NCBI GenBank assembly: GCA_965237635.1
Contig: CBDEFX010000002.1
Coordinates: 186,001 to 250,000 of the forward strand
DNA: 64,000 bases
Reading direction: 5' to 3'
DNA from: CBDEFX01 sp965237635
GTDB taxonomy: Bacteria; Chloroflexota; Dehalococcoidia; Lucifugimonadales; CAUZJF01
The stretch's first letter is position 1. Each line of letters opens with the position of its first letter. Below are positions 27,466 through 36,410 of the stretch, in pieces. A program made the position numbers and the translations under genes. The notes below the pieces were generated by a model. It did not search any database and was not told the origin of the DNA. It saw only the letters and a list, made by a program, of their open reading frames with translations.

Positions 27466-29031
27466 ATGAAATTCAATGACGCAGTCGAGGCGGTCTGGCG
27501 AGTGCATGACCTCCGCCGAATAGCCGGTGCTCACGTTATCGATCACCGCCAATTATCCAACGACGAGATCAGAGCCGCACTCATCAAGGTTAAGCTTCAG
27601 TACCTTCACGAAGAAACGGTGCGGACAAACCTCGGTCGAGTTTTGTTCAAAGAGGATTCGACTGAATTACGCGTGCTCTCGCGCCTGATATTGATTGACG
27701 TTCTCTTGGACCAGTACGAATTCGAACTCCCATTCAGCCAGACCGAAGAATCAGTGATAGCCTTAGAACAATCGGTGGTCAATAGATCCAACGAGATAGA
27801 TCTCGTCGACCTAGCCTGCGCTGATCGTAACTCGCCCCGTTACCAGAATCTCGAACTGTACCACTTCGTTCTGAAAGTAGCCTGGGAAAACGACGACACT
27901 AAGAGCCCAGACGAGGCGAACCTCCTACGCAAGCTCCGCGACCGGCTACGTATAACCGAGTCGGACCACCGACTGATGGAAGCCAAGCTCGGGAAGTACC
28001 CCAAGTCGTCGAACGCGCTGCATACTAGAGCTGAGATTAGCGAGGTCCGCAGGTATCTCCAGGGTATCGGCCTCTTGTTCGCCATCCGGCACGATAACGA
28101 CATCGACGTTGATTTGATCCCTGAGGAACTCGCTGTCGTCATGCGGCACATCCTGGGGCTGGAACTCAGGACCGATAACTACCACTCACTGATGACCTCC
28201 TATAGGCCCTTGCGGAGGAAAGCCCATCTGGCCGATGTTCTTACCAGAGCCGGAGTCGAATTCAATAGGTCCGACACCGTGGACGTCCTCGTCAATCGCA
28301 TCGTCAATTACGTTCCTCCGTCGAGGGCAATTGGCAGCACCTCGCCGCGTTACGGTCTGACCAATGACCAACTGGCTACGTGGTGCAGGGAACTCAACGA
28401 GACCGTGTCGGGGACAATGGACGATCGGATCAGGCGGATAATCCTCCACTTTGATCAATTAAGGCCCCTGGTCGGGCAAGAAGTCGATGAACGGACGAAC
28501 TACTACGACTTCTACGTGGAGCTAGCTGCCCGCGACTACGAGACCCTGAGATCACAGCACGTCATAGGGAAAGACCTGGAGATCGAAACAAAGTTTGAAG
28601 AGGCCACGGAGTATCTCTTCGCGGTCAAGCTCAAACACTCTCCGTTGCGGCAGGTCGGTACTAAACATCCTGATGGATTGCTGAGCTTAGGCTCCAACTA
28701 CCTGATGTGGGACAATAAGTCCAAGGAGAGTCCGGTCAATCTGAGAGACCACATTCGGCAGTTCGATGGCTACATGGACCAGGCCGACAAGCAGGTCCCG
28801 GTCTTTCTAGTCATAGGACCGTCTTTCACAGAGGAATCGGGGTTCGAAGCGGTCCGTTACCACGCGCAGCACTTCGACAGAAACATCACCCTGATCACCG
28901 CCAGCGAACTCAAGCTCTTAGCAGAGGAGTGGTCCGCTCCTGAGAACAAGAGTCGGGAAGAGCCATTCCCTCTGGGCATGCTGGCTGCCACTGGCAGGTT
29001 CGAGCGAAGTCGCTTGGGTGAGCTGTCTTAG
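27466..29031 (+). CDS. Lone protein with a FokI-like nuclease domain
   Basis: 521 aa, ATG preceded by GGAG at 8 nt. The C-terminal domain, about residues 370-490, follows the FokI cleavage-domain pattern: a Glu in LEIETKFEEATEYLFAV, then GTKHPDGLLSLGSNYLMWD with NKSKE (the D...DxK of PD-(D/E)XK), then Q-x3-Y (IRQFDGYMDQ) and a terminal ITASELKLLAEEW strand-helix. Around residues 250-280 a segment (LADVLTRAGVEFNRSDTVDV) resembles a SAP-type DNA-binding fold. The first 230 residues are helical and unrecognised. No methyltransferase is adjacent, unlike a standard type IIS system. Codon use is more AT-rich than AddAB or MutS. Could be an orphan restriction or modification-dependent nuclease. Confidence 0.65.
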   Translation: MKFNDAVEAVWRVHDLRRIAGAHVIDHRQLSNDEIRAALIKVKLQYLHEETVRTNLGRVLFKEDSTELRVLSRLILIDVLLDQYEFELPFSQTEESVIALEQSVVNRSNEIDLVDLACADRNSPRYQNLELYHFVLKVAWENDDTKSPDEANLLRKLRDRLRITESDHRLMEAKLGKYPKSSNALHTRAEISEVRRYLQGIGLLFAIRHDNDIDVDLIPEELAVVMRHILGLELRTDNYHSLMTSYRPLRRKAHLADVLTRAGVEFNRSDTVDVLVNRIVNYVPPSRAIGSTSPRYGLTNDQLATWCRELNETVSGTMDDRIRRIILHFDQLRPLVGQEVDERTNYYDFYVELAARDYETLRSQHVIGKDLEIETKFEEATEYLFAVKLKHSPLRQVGTKHPDGLLSLGSNYLMWDNKSKESPVNLRDHIRQFDGYMDQADKQVPVFLVIGPSFTEESGFEAVRYHAQHFDRNITLITASELKLLAEEWSAPENKSREEPFPLGMLAATGRFERSRLGELS

Positions 29032-29202
29032 GACCCAGGGCTGGCGGACACATCCGTGTTGCTCTGTCTCCCCATTCGGTGCCCTTGTTCTGGTTGATCG
29101 CCAGATCTACCGCCTAGCTTGGCCAAACCGCGTAACGGACGGCAACGATGGTGCCTTCGCTTGTGAAGCCTATTGTCATGTCCGCCAGATCCTCCTCCTT
29201 GG

Positions 29203-30700
29203 CCCACATTTCCCAGATCAGCCGCGTGGGAGCGTCGTAATCCGGTAAGAGTGCTGCCTATTTGAGCCGCATACCTGGGCATTATGGGCAGTGTGGGTGC
29301 TAGACTGGCCGAGCTAGCGGGTCTAGTTCTGGATACCGCAATCTCGCTGGAGGCACCCAATGGGTGAAAGCTCCGACACCCCTTTGAAGCTCCAATTCGA
29401 CCGCAGAGTCCGCCTGGATTTTCGTGGCGCTACCATCACCTCGAACGCCGGACTCCTGGCATGCCGCGAGCTTGATGCCGCTCTGGGGCTCACAGAGACA
29501 GCCAACGATTATATCCATGAAAGCCGCACCGGCCGCAATGTGCAACACCCGCTGTTGCCCTTGCTCAGACAATCGGTGTATAGCCGTCTCGCTGGCTACG
29601 AGGACACCAACGACGCTGAACGGCTTGCCCAAGACCCGGCTATGCGTGTCATCGTCGGGTGGCAAGGTACTGATAAGCAGGCAGCCAGCACCAATACTAT
29701 GAGCCGATTTGAGACTGAGGTGTTAACCGAAGAGGAGAACCTGGAAGGGCTTGCGCGCCTGAATGTTGAGTGGGTGGACAGGGCCATGGCCCACACATCT
29801 CACCAGCGAGTTATCCTAGACATGGACAGCTCTGAAAGCCCGGTGCATGGGCAGCAAGAGGGAGTCGCCTACAACGGCCACTTCGAGTCCGTATGTTATC
29901 ACCCGCTCTTCCTGTTCAACCATTTCGGAGATTGCGAAGGTGCAATGCTTCGCCCGGGCAACGTCCACAGCGCTGAGCGGTGGCGGGAGGTTCTGGAGCC
30001 AGTCGTGAAGCGATACCAGGAGAAAGGAGTCCGGCTGCTGTTCCGGGCCGATGCTGCCTTTGCCAAGCCCGAGGTGTACGAGTACCTGGAGTCAAGGGAC
30101 ACTGGCTACGCTATGCGGCTTCCGGCCAACGAGGTATTACAACGAAACATCCGGCACCTACTGAAGCGGCCCGTGGGCAGGCCGCCTAAGAAGCCCGTAG
30201 TCCGGTATCACGACTTCGTTTACCAGGCCCAGAGCTGGGATATTCCCCGGCGTGTGGTCGCCAAGGTGGAGTGGCACCAGGGTGAGCTATTCCCGAGGGT
30301 CGGGTTCGTCGTCACCAACCTCAACCTACCGCCGGCAGGCGTAACCCACTTCTACAACGGGCGGGGCACGGCCGAGCAGTGGATCAAGGAAGGTAAATAC
30401 GCCCTGAACTGGACGCGGCTCTCGTGTCACAGGTTCGTTGCTAACCAGGTGAGGCTGTGGCTGTTTGTGCTGGCCGATAACCTGGGCAACTTCATGAGAA
30501 GGCTGACTCTGCCAGAGTCAGTGAAACACTGGTCACTGCGAAGCGTGCAGACCAAGCTCATCAAGATGGGTGGACGTCTGGTGCGGCATGCCAGGAGGTT
30601 GGTGTTTCAGCTTGCTGAGGTGGCAGTGTCCCGGGAGGTATTCCGGCAAGTGTTGGAGCGTATCGCCGGGCTCCATCCAGCACCAGGGTAGCGATTATCC
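29203..30700 (+). mobile_element. IS1380-family element IS1380-C
   Basis: The left end is inferred from a segment starting about 29203 (CACATTTCCCAGATCAGCCG, then CGTGGGAGCGTCGTAATCCG) that also occurs at 50632-50706 and 56453-56580 without a transposase. The right end was not located precisely. Carries one intact transposase gene. 29032-29202, between the FokI-like gene and this element, holds nothing recognised. Confidence 0.65.
29360..30691 (+). CDS. IS1380-family transposase
   Basis: 443-aa DDE transposase: VILDMDSSESPVHGQQEG, LLFRADAAFAKPEVYEYL, and the C-terminal YNGRGTAEQWIKEGKYALNW with TRLSCHRF. Complete. A diverged C-terminal remnant of a related element is at 52136-52573. A different IS1380 subgroup is represented at 34418-38131. 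Confidence 0.88.
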   Translation: MGESSDTPLKLQFDRRVRLDFRGATITSNAGLLACRELDAALGLTETANDYIHESRTGRNVQHPLLPLLRQSVYSRLAGYEDTNDAERLAQDPAMRVIVGWQGTDKQAASTNTMSRFETEVLTEEENLEGLARLNVEWVDRAMAHTSHQRVILDMDSSESPVHGQQEGVAYNGHFESVCYHPLFLFNHFGDCEGAMLRPGNVHSAERWREVLEPVVKRYQEKGVRLLFRADAAFAKPEVYEYLESRDTGYAMRLPANEVLQRNIRHLLKRPVGRPPKKPVVRYHDFVYQAQSWDIPRRVVAKVEWHQGELFPRVGFVVTNLNLPPAGVTHFYNGRGTAEQWIKEGKYALNWTRLSCHRFVANQVRLWLFVLADNLGNFMRRLTLPESVKHWSLRSVQTKLIKMGGRLVRHARRLVFQLAEVAVSREVFRQVLERIAGLHPAPG

Positions 30701-31184
30701 TTGAGGTCATCAGAGGTGAAGAGAGGCAACCAAGGGCGAGGTGCGTGCCCGGAGGAGTTTGAAGGGAGTGCAAACGTGGTGAAAGCCACCTCCGCTGCCT
30801 GGGGCCGCCAGTTCACCACGCCGAGAGATGGTTTTGTGAGCTTGATTGGATGGTTAACGGCATCCGTGAGTGATACTACGATGGCTCTCGTCGAGGATGG
30901 TGCGTTACTTGGGTCCAGGCAGCTTGATATGGGTAATTCCGGTTGAGATATTCCACAACCCTTTGCGGCCCGACGCCACACGACGGCGCCTTTCCCTTAA
31001 AGGTCTCCCATTTGTGGGCAAGGTGTTCCATAGTGTGCCGCCCTACAGATACGAAATGGGACAGAATGGGACACTTTTTTCAAGGCCCGTCGCGCGTGTG
31101 TTGATTGGGATATCGGTTGCCCTTTCCAGCCGACTGGCCCTCGGTTAGAATGGCATGACTCCTAGCCCATAAGATCCCCTCGCT
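30692..31184. other. Gene-free stretch upstream of mutS
   Basis: No coding sequence is supported. An 81-codon frame at 30701-30946 has no family resemblance. A TAGAAT about 40 nt before the mutS start could be a -10 box, but no good -35 is placed upstream of it. Confidence 0.4.
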
Positions 31185-33794
31185 ATGACCACGCCCGCGC
31201 GGCGGCAGTATCTGCGCATCAAGAAGGAACACCAGGACGCGGTCCTGCTGTTCCGTATGGGGGATTTCTACGAGACGTTCGACGACGACGCCCGGCTGGT
31301 CTCTCGGGAGCTGGAGATAGCGCTGACGTCACGGGAGATGGGCAAGGGGCAGCGTGTACCGCTTGCCGGCATCCCCTACCACGCACTGGAGTCGTACCTC
31401 GCCAGGCTGATCAAGAAGGGTTACAAGGTCGCCCTTTGCGAGCAGACGAGCGACCCGGCGACCTCCAAGGGGCTCGTCGACCGGGAGGTGGTGCGGGTGG
31501 TGACGGCGGGCACGGTCGTCGAGGACTCCCTTCTGGACGGGAGCTCAAACAACTACCTGGCGTCCGTGGTCGTGGATGGCGAGGATGCCGGGCTGGCCTA
31601 CGTGGACATCACCACAAGCGAGTTTGCCACGAGCCAGTTCCCGGTGGCCGACCTGGGCGTCGAGCTGGGTCGGCTGACCCCGTCCGAGGTCCTGGCTCCC
31701 CAGGGTCAAGACGGCCTGCCGGTAGAGCCGGACACGACGGTGACCGCCCTCGAACCGGACGCGTTCCATCCTGAGTGGACCAGAGAGGTCCTCCTACGGC
31801 ACTTCGGGGTCGCCTCTCTGGAGGGGTACGGCTGCGAGCACCTGCCCCTGGCAGTTCGGGCGGCGGGGGCGATCGTCGAGTACCTCGGCGGGAATCAGAA
31901 GGCGGCCCTCGCGCAGCTCAATTCTCTGTATACTTACTCGACGGCGTCCTACATGGTCCTCGACCGGCAGACCAGGCGCAACCTGGAGCTTTTCGAGGGC
32001 GGCCGGTGGGGCGACGAGGGATCGTCCCTCTACTCGGTCTTGGACCGCACGCACACGTCGATGGGCGGGCGTCTTCTCCGAAGATGGCTGGGTCAGCCGC
32101 TTCTCGACGTAGACCAGATCGTCCGCAGGCAGGATGCCGTCGGGTGGTTTCACCGCAGCGCGCTCCGTCGCGGCCGCGTCGCCGATCTGCTGAAGTCGAC
32201 TTCAGACATCGAGCGTCTCGTAAATCGCGTGCGCAGCTACTCCGCGGTGCCCCGGGACCTGGTCGCCCTTGCCAAGAGCCTCGAGGCGGCACCCCAGATC
32301 AGGGAAATCTTCAACGAAGACGAGGACGACTCACAGGTAGCCTGGCTGGCCGCCGAGATAGGCGACAACAAGGACGTGGTCGAGCTTGTGGGGCGCGCCA
32401 TCGAGGACGATCCACCTCCGTCGGTCGGCGAGGGGCGGGTGATTCGTGCGGGGTTTTCGCCCGACCTGGACGCGCTGAGGAACTCGACGCGTGACGCCCA
32501 GGAGTACATAGCCGGCCTCGAGCGCAAAGAGCGGGAACGCACCGGCATCAAGTCGCTAAAGGTGGGCTACAACAAGGTGTTCGGCTACTACATAGAGGTG
32601 AGCAGGTCGAACGTCTCGAAGGTGCCGGAAGAGTACGTCCGTCGCCAGACGCTTGTCGGCGGCGAGCGGTACATCACCCCGGAGATGAAGGAGTACGAGT
32701 CTCTGATCTTGAACGCCCAGGAGAGGGTCGCCGAGCTGGAGACCTCGCTTTTCCGGCAGGTCTGCCAGCAGGTCGGTGAGGCAGCCTCGCCGATCACGGC
32801 CACCGGACGGGCCATCGCTCAGGTCGACGTCTTCTGCTCGCTCGGGGATGTTGCAGCTCAGGACGGCTACACCAGGCCGCGGCTCGACGACGGGGATGTC
32901 GTCGAGATAAAGCAGGGACGGCACGCGGTCGTGGAGCGCACTATGCCTGCGGGCCAATTCGTCCCGAACGACGTCCGGCTGTCCAATTCGGACGAGCAGC
33001 TAATTGTGCTGACGGGCCCGAATATGGCGGGCAAGTCGACCTTTATCCGGCAGGTCGCGCTTGTCACCTTGATGGCGCAGATCGGTAGCTTCGTACCGGC
33101 CCAATCGGCCACGATCGGTGTCGTTGACAGGATATTCACTCGCGTCGGTCTGCAAGACGACCTCGCGGTTGGTCAGTCTACCTTTATGGTGGAGATGGTC
33201 GAGACCTCCGCGATACTGAACCACGCCACAGCTCGTTCGCTGATCATCCTCGACGAGATCGGCCGGGGCACCAGCACGTACGACGGACTCGCCATTGCTC
33301 GAGCCGTGGCGGAGTATATCCATAGCCACCCGCGGCTGGGGTGCAAGACCCTCTTCGCTACTCACTACCATGAGCTAACCCAGCTGGCGGACGTCCTTCC
33401 TCGCGCCAGGAACTACAACGTCGCCGTCTCCGAGGACCATGGCAACGTCGTGTTCTTGAGGCGCATCGTCCCAGGTGGGGCTGACAAAAGCTATGGAGTC
33501 CACGTTGCGCGCCTAGCCGGACTTCCGGGTGCGGTAATCAACCGGGCGTGGGAGGTCCTCGGCGATCTGGAGGATGGGGCCTCCGGCCCGGAGCAGCCGG
33601 CTGAGGGACGGCCGCGAAAGTCGGCCGGCAAGCGCCGCGGCAATACATCCCCGGCACAGCAGCTTCCGCTCATCGGGAGCACGCCGGCCGCCATGGAGAG
33701 CCTTCTGGAGCTGGACATCGCGTCCATGACACCCCTGGAGGCGATCAACAAGCTATACGAGCTGCAAGAGCAGGCGCGGGAACGGGCGCGTTAG
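31185..33794 (+). CDS. mutS: DNA mismatch repair protein MutS
   Basis: 869 aa, normal MutS length. Mismatch-binding domain with RMGDFYETFDDDARL near residue 28 (the Phe-x-Glu that stacks on the mismatch). Connector and lever domains follow, then the ABC-type ATPase with Walker A TGPNMAGKSTFIRQ, the FMVEM signature stretch, Walker B SLIILDEIGRGTSTYDG, and FATHYHELTQL. ATG start at 31185. Recognises mispaired bases and recruits MutL; no mutL lies in the window. Full-length and undamaged, flanked by IS1380 upstream and a kinase remnant downstream. Confidence 0.97.
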   Translation: MTTPARRQYLRIKKEHQDAVLLFRMGDFYETFDDDARLVSRELEIALTSREMGKGQRVPLAGIPYHALESYLARLIKKGYKVALCEQTSDPATSKGLVDREVVRVVTAGTVVEDSLLDGSSNNYLASVVVDGEDAGLAYVDITTSEFATSQFPVADLGVELGRLTPSEVLAPQGQDGLPVEPDTTVTALEPDAFHPEWTREVLLRHFGVASLEGYGCEHLPLAVRAAGAIVEYLGGNQKAALAQLNSLYTYSTASYMVLDRQTRRNLELFEGGRWGDEGSSLYSVLDRTHTSMGGRLLRRWLGQPLLDVDQIVRRQDAVGWFHRSALRRGRVADLLKSTSDIERLVNRVRSYSAVPRDLVALAKSLEAAPQIREIFNEDEDDSQVAWLAAEIGDNKDVVELVGRAIEDDPPPSVGEGRVIRAGFSPDLDALRNSTRDAQEYIAGLERKERERTGIKSLKVGYNKVFGYYIEVSRSNVSKVPEEYVRRQTLVGGERYITPEMKEYESLILNAQERVAELETSLFRQVCQQVGEAASPITATGRAIAQVDVFCSLGDVAAQDGYTRPRLDDGDVVEIKQGRHAVVERTMPAGQFVPNDVRLSNSDEQLIVLTGPNMAGKSTFIRQVALVTLMAQIGSFVPAQSATIGVVDRIFTRVGLQDDLAVGQSTFMVEMVETSAILNHATARSLIILDEIGRGTSTYDGLAIARAVAEYIHSHPRLGCKTLFATHYHELTQLADVLPRARNYNVAVSEDHGNVVFLRRIVPGGADKSYGVHVARLAGLPGAVINRAWEVLGDLEDGASGPEQPAEGRPRKSAGKRRGNTSPAQQLPLIGSTPAAMESLLELDIASMTPLEAINKLYELQEQARERAR

Positions 33795-33806
33795 GTCCCG
33801 AGGGGG

Positions 33807-33834
33807 TTGACGGCAATACCCGTTCGGATACACT
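33807..33834 (+). promoter_or_regulatory. Possible sigma70 promoter before the kinase gene
   Basis: TTGACG at 33807-33812, 16-bp spacer, TACACT at 33829-33834, about 90 nt upstream of the histidine kinase start. Lies in the mutS-kinase gap. Confidence 0.45.
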
Positions 33835-33923
33835 GTTTTCCTAGGTGGCGAACCGGCGCTGAAGTGGATTAGAGGGGCTCGGATGAGGATGGGCGGGATC
33901 GAACGCAGATCTCAGGCCTGAAG

Positions 33924-34417
33924 ATGAGCGGTTTCAAAGACAACCTGCTCGCGCAGTTTTCGGTTGTCACTCTTGTGATCATGGTAGTCCTCGCCGTGGT
34001 CGTCTCTCTAGTTCTCTTTGGGAGCCTCAGTCGCAACGTCAGCCTACTGAAAGAGCACGGCGAGGCGATTGCCGCGGGTGAGGCCATCGAGCCGTCTGAC
34101 CTATTCTCGATTCCAAGTCTAAGCAGACAGGTCAGCAATCTCAGGTGGATAACCTTGGAGGCCATCGTAGGGAGTTTCATCTACCTTTACGGAACGTTGG
34201 TGTATATGGTGTGGGAGGGGTGGAAAACGATAGTCTGGCAGCGAGGCCAGCTGGAGGCGCGTATAGCAGAGGCCAGGGAGCTACAAGACCGCCGGGAGAC
34301 GTTCGTGTCAATCGCTTCGCATGAGCTCCGGACCCCGATGACCGCCATAATGGGTTTTTCTGAGCTGCTTCTCAGCAACCGAGACACACCTGACGCGACG
34401 CGCCAGGACTGGCTTAG
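33924..34417 (+). pseudogene. Sensor histidine kinase, cut by IS1380
   Basis: N-terminal 164 residues of a membrane kinase: a hydrophobic segment near residues 10-34, a second near 78-97, a coiled coil, then the phosphoacceptor H-box FVSIASHELRTPMTAIMGFSE. The frame is interrupted at ATRQDWL by the left end of an IS1380 element (CCCGAATCC at 34418), with CTTAG at the junction. The HATPase domain is nowhere in the window, so the downstream half was lost during the later IS rearrangements. Would have sensed a membrane or cytoplasmic signal and phosphorylated an unknown regulator. Confidence 0.88.
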
Positions 34418-35117
34418 CCCGAATCCACCGAAGGACACCGATGGACGGCGTGAGGAAAGCGGAAGGGGGAGTGAGGGAGCTACAGGGGAAATAGCCTGGG
34501 TTCCATTTGGGGTAGGGAGGTCGGCGGACGGTCTTCATCGCCGCACAGGAGCCCCTATGGCCGTCTGCGGGAGCTGCGATGCGCGGGATGGCGAGAGAAT
34601 ACGCAGCAGGGAACTCTCTCGGACCGGGCTGGCACGAGTCTGCGGGGATCTTCGGTTGTCCGGTGGGTGGGTCGGTCGCCGACGGTGCCGTCAGGCCGGG
34701 AGTGGAATGGCTCGCAGCCGGGCCAAGGCGCGGCTGAACTTCTCAGCCCAAGGCCAGCGATCCGGAAGATGCAGGGTCAACCGGCGTGCCGAGCGGGTGA
34801 GCCGTCCGGCCAGGGAGAAGAACCGCCGCCGGAGGGTCTTGGTGGTGGCTATCCGCTCTCCCAGACCGATCCGCGCCGTCCAGCGGGCCAGGTTGTGGGC
34901 CATCGTCTGGACGGCCAGCCAGGCGCCGTTGGCGGCGAAGCGGCCCGAGGGGAGATGGTTCAGCCCGACGCCGTACTTGAGGTCGCGTATGGCATTCTCG
35001 ATCTCGGCGTGGCGGCGATGGTCAGCCTCCAGTTCGAGCAACTCCCCGTCCCGGTCGGTGATGAAGCCATGATAGCTGTATCTGGCGAAGAGGGCCAGTT
35101 GGGAACCGGGCGTCGGC
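34418..35117 (-). mobile_element. IS1380-B, copy 1, truncated by IS3-B
   Basis: Begins CCCGAATCCACCGAAGGAC after CTTAG (34413-34417). It contains the last ~117 codons of the transposase (34691-35041 and beyond), almost identical to copy 2 at 36411-38131. At 35118 it stops in mid-gene where IS3-B copy 2 begins. The remaining ~1 kb of this copy is not found beyond IS3-B. Confidence 0.88.
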
Positions 35118-35134
35118 TAAGGTGGACCCCATTA

Positions 35135-36070
35135 TTAAGACAGCACGAGGGCTAAATTAAGAGAGTCTCCCACCCCTGCGCTAGGTTTCACCAAGCCCGA
35201 TGGCAGCCCTGCTTCTTCAGTTGCTGCTCCCCTTTCTTCCTGGCCATGTTGGTACACCTCTGCTGGGGTCCGGTAGCCCAAAGCCTGGTGAGGCCTCTGC
35301 CGGTTGTAGAACTCCAGGTAGGCATTGATCCCAGTTCGGGCCTCGGCGACGGTCTGGTAAGCTTTCAGATACACCTCCTCGTACTTGATGCTCCGCCACA
35401 GCCGCTCCACGAAGATGTTGTCCAGGTACCTACCCTTACCATCCATGCTGACCTGGACCCTCTGCTCCTGCAACGTCTGGGTAAAGGCCTCACTGGTGAA
35501 CTGACTCCCCTGGTCGGTGTTGAATATCTCCGGTCGTCCCTTACCCAGGGCTTCCTCCAACGCCGCCACGCAGAAGCTGGTGTCCATGGTGTTGGAGAGC
35601 TTCCAGGCCAGCACGTGCCGGCTGTGCCAGTCCATGATGGCCACCAGGTACAGGAAGCCCTTCGGCATGGGGATGTAGGTGATGTCCGCGGCCCAGACCT
35701 GGTCGACCCGATTAACCTCCACTCCCTTCAGCAGATAGGGAAAGATCCGGTGTCCCGGCGCTGGTTTGCTGGTGTTGGGACGCCGGTAGATGGCTTCCAG
35801 ACCCATCAACCGCATCAGCCTTCGAACCCTTTTTCGGCTCACCAGATAGCCCTGTTGCAGCAGCCAGGCCTTCATCTTCCTGGAGCCGTAGAAGGGGGTC
35901 TTTAAATACTGACGGTCCATCAGGGCCATCAACTCCAGGTCTTCTGCCCTGGTCGGTACCGACCGGTAGTACACCGAGGCCCGGCTGACGTCCAGCAGGA
36001 TACATTGACGCACCAAAGACAGCTGCTGGTGGTCTCGGTCTATCATGGCTCGCCGTATGCTGCGACTCAT
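35135..36070 (-). CDS. IS3-B OrfB (DDE integrase)
   Basis: 311 aa, same catalytic motifs as the copy at 21502-22437 and nearly identical to it throughout. Overlaps orfA by 4 nt; the slippery heptamer is present just upstream at about 36088-36094. Intact, although the element has lost a continuous left end. Confidence 0.92.
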   Translation of the reverse strand: MSRSIRRAMIDRDHQQLSLVRQCILLDVSRASVYYRSVPTRAEDLELMALMDRQYLKTPFYGSRKMKAWLLQQGYLVSRKRVRRLMRLMGLEAIYRRPNTSKPAPGHRIFPYLLKGVEVNRVDQVWAADITYIPMPKGFLYLVAIMDWHSRHVLAWKLSNTMDTSFCVAALEEALGKGRPEIFNTDQGSQFTSEAFTQTLQEQRVQVSMDGKGRYLDNIFVERLWRSIKYEEVYLKAYQTVAEARTGINAYLEFYNRQRPHQALGYRTPAEVYQHGQEERGAATEEAGLPSGLVKPSAGVGDSLNLALVLS

Positions 36071-36366
36071 AGACCGGACCTTTCCGACAAAAAATCGCGT
36101 TCCACCTTCAGCTGGCCGATGTGCCGGTAGAGGTGGTTAATCTGAGCTTCCTTGGCTTTCTCCTGGGATTTCTGATTGGTGGCAAATAGCTCCGGGGCTC
36201 CTTCCGCCAGGGCCCTTTTCCAGGCGTGAATCTGACTGGGATGGACCTCAAATCGGCTGGCCAGCTGGGCGATGGTCTCTTCCCCCGCAAGGGCGGCCAA
36301 GGCCACCTTGGCCTTGAACGCCGGACTGTGCTTATTCCTCGTCTGCTTCATGTCCTGCTCCTCCAC
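36067..36366 (-). CDS. IS3-B OrfA (HTH)
   Basis: 99-aa HTH protein, identical in sequence to OrfA at 21206-21505. The GGAGGAG ribosome-binding site before MKQTRNK is conserved. Confidence 0.9.
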   Translation of the reverse strand: MEEQDMKQTRNKHSPAFKAKVALAALAGEETIAQLASRFEVHPSQIHAWKRALAEGAPELFATNQKSQEKAKEAQINHLYRHIGQLKVERDFLSERSGL

Positions 36367-36410
36367 GTCGGTTAGTTGCCGGTTATTTTAGGAGCTGGAC
36401 TCTCTCTTAG

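Larger units (their letters stand above)
35118..36410 (-). mobile_element. IS3-B, copy 2, itself interrupted by IS1380-B
   Basis: Right end TAAGGTGGACCCC at 35118. The left terminal repeat is split: it reaches 36410, then resumes at 38137-38166 (CCAGTTGTCTAG through CCACCTCA) after a complete IS1380-B. Both transposase ORFs are intact. Confidence 0.9.

Noticed and set aside
30701..30946. 81-aa gene upstream of mutS
   Set aside because: No ribosome-binding site, no family resemblance, and it lies next to an uncertain IS end.
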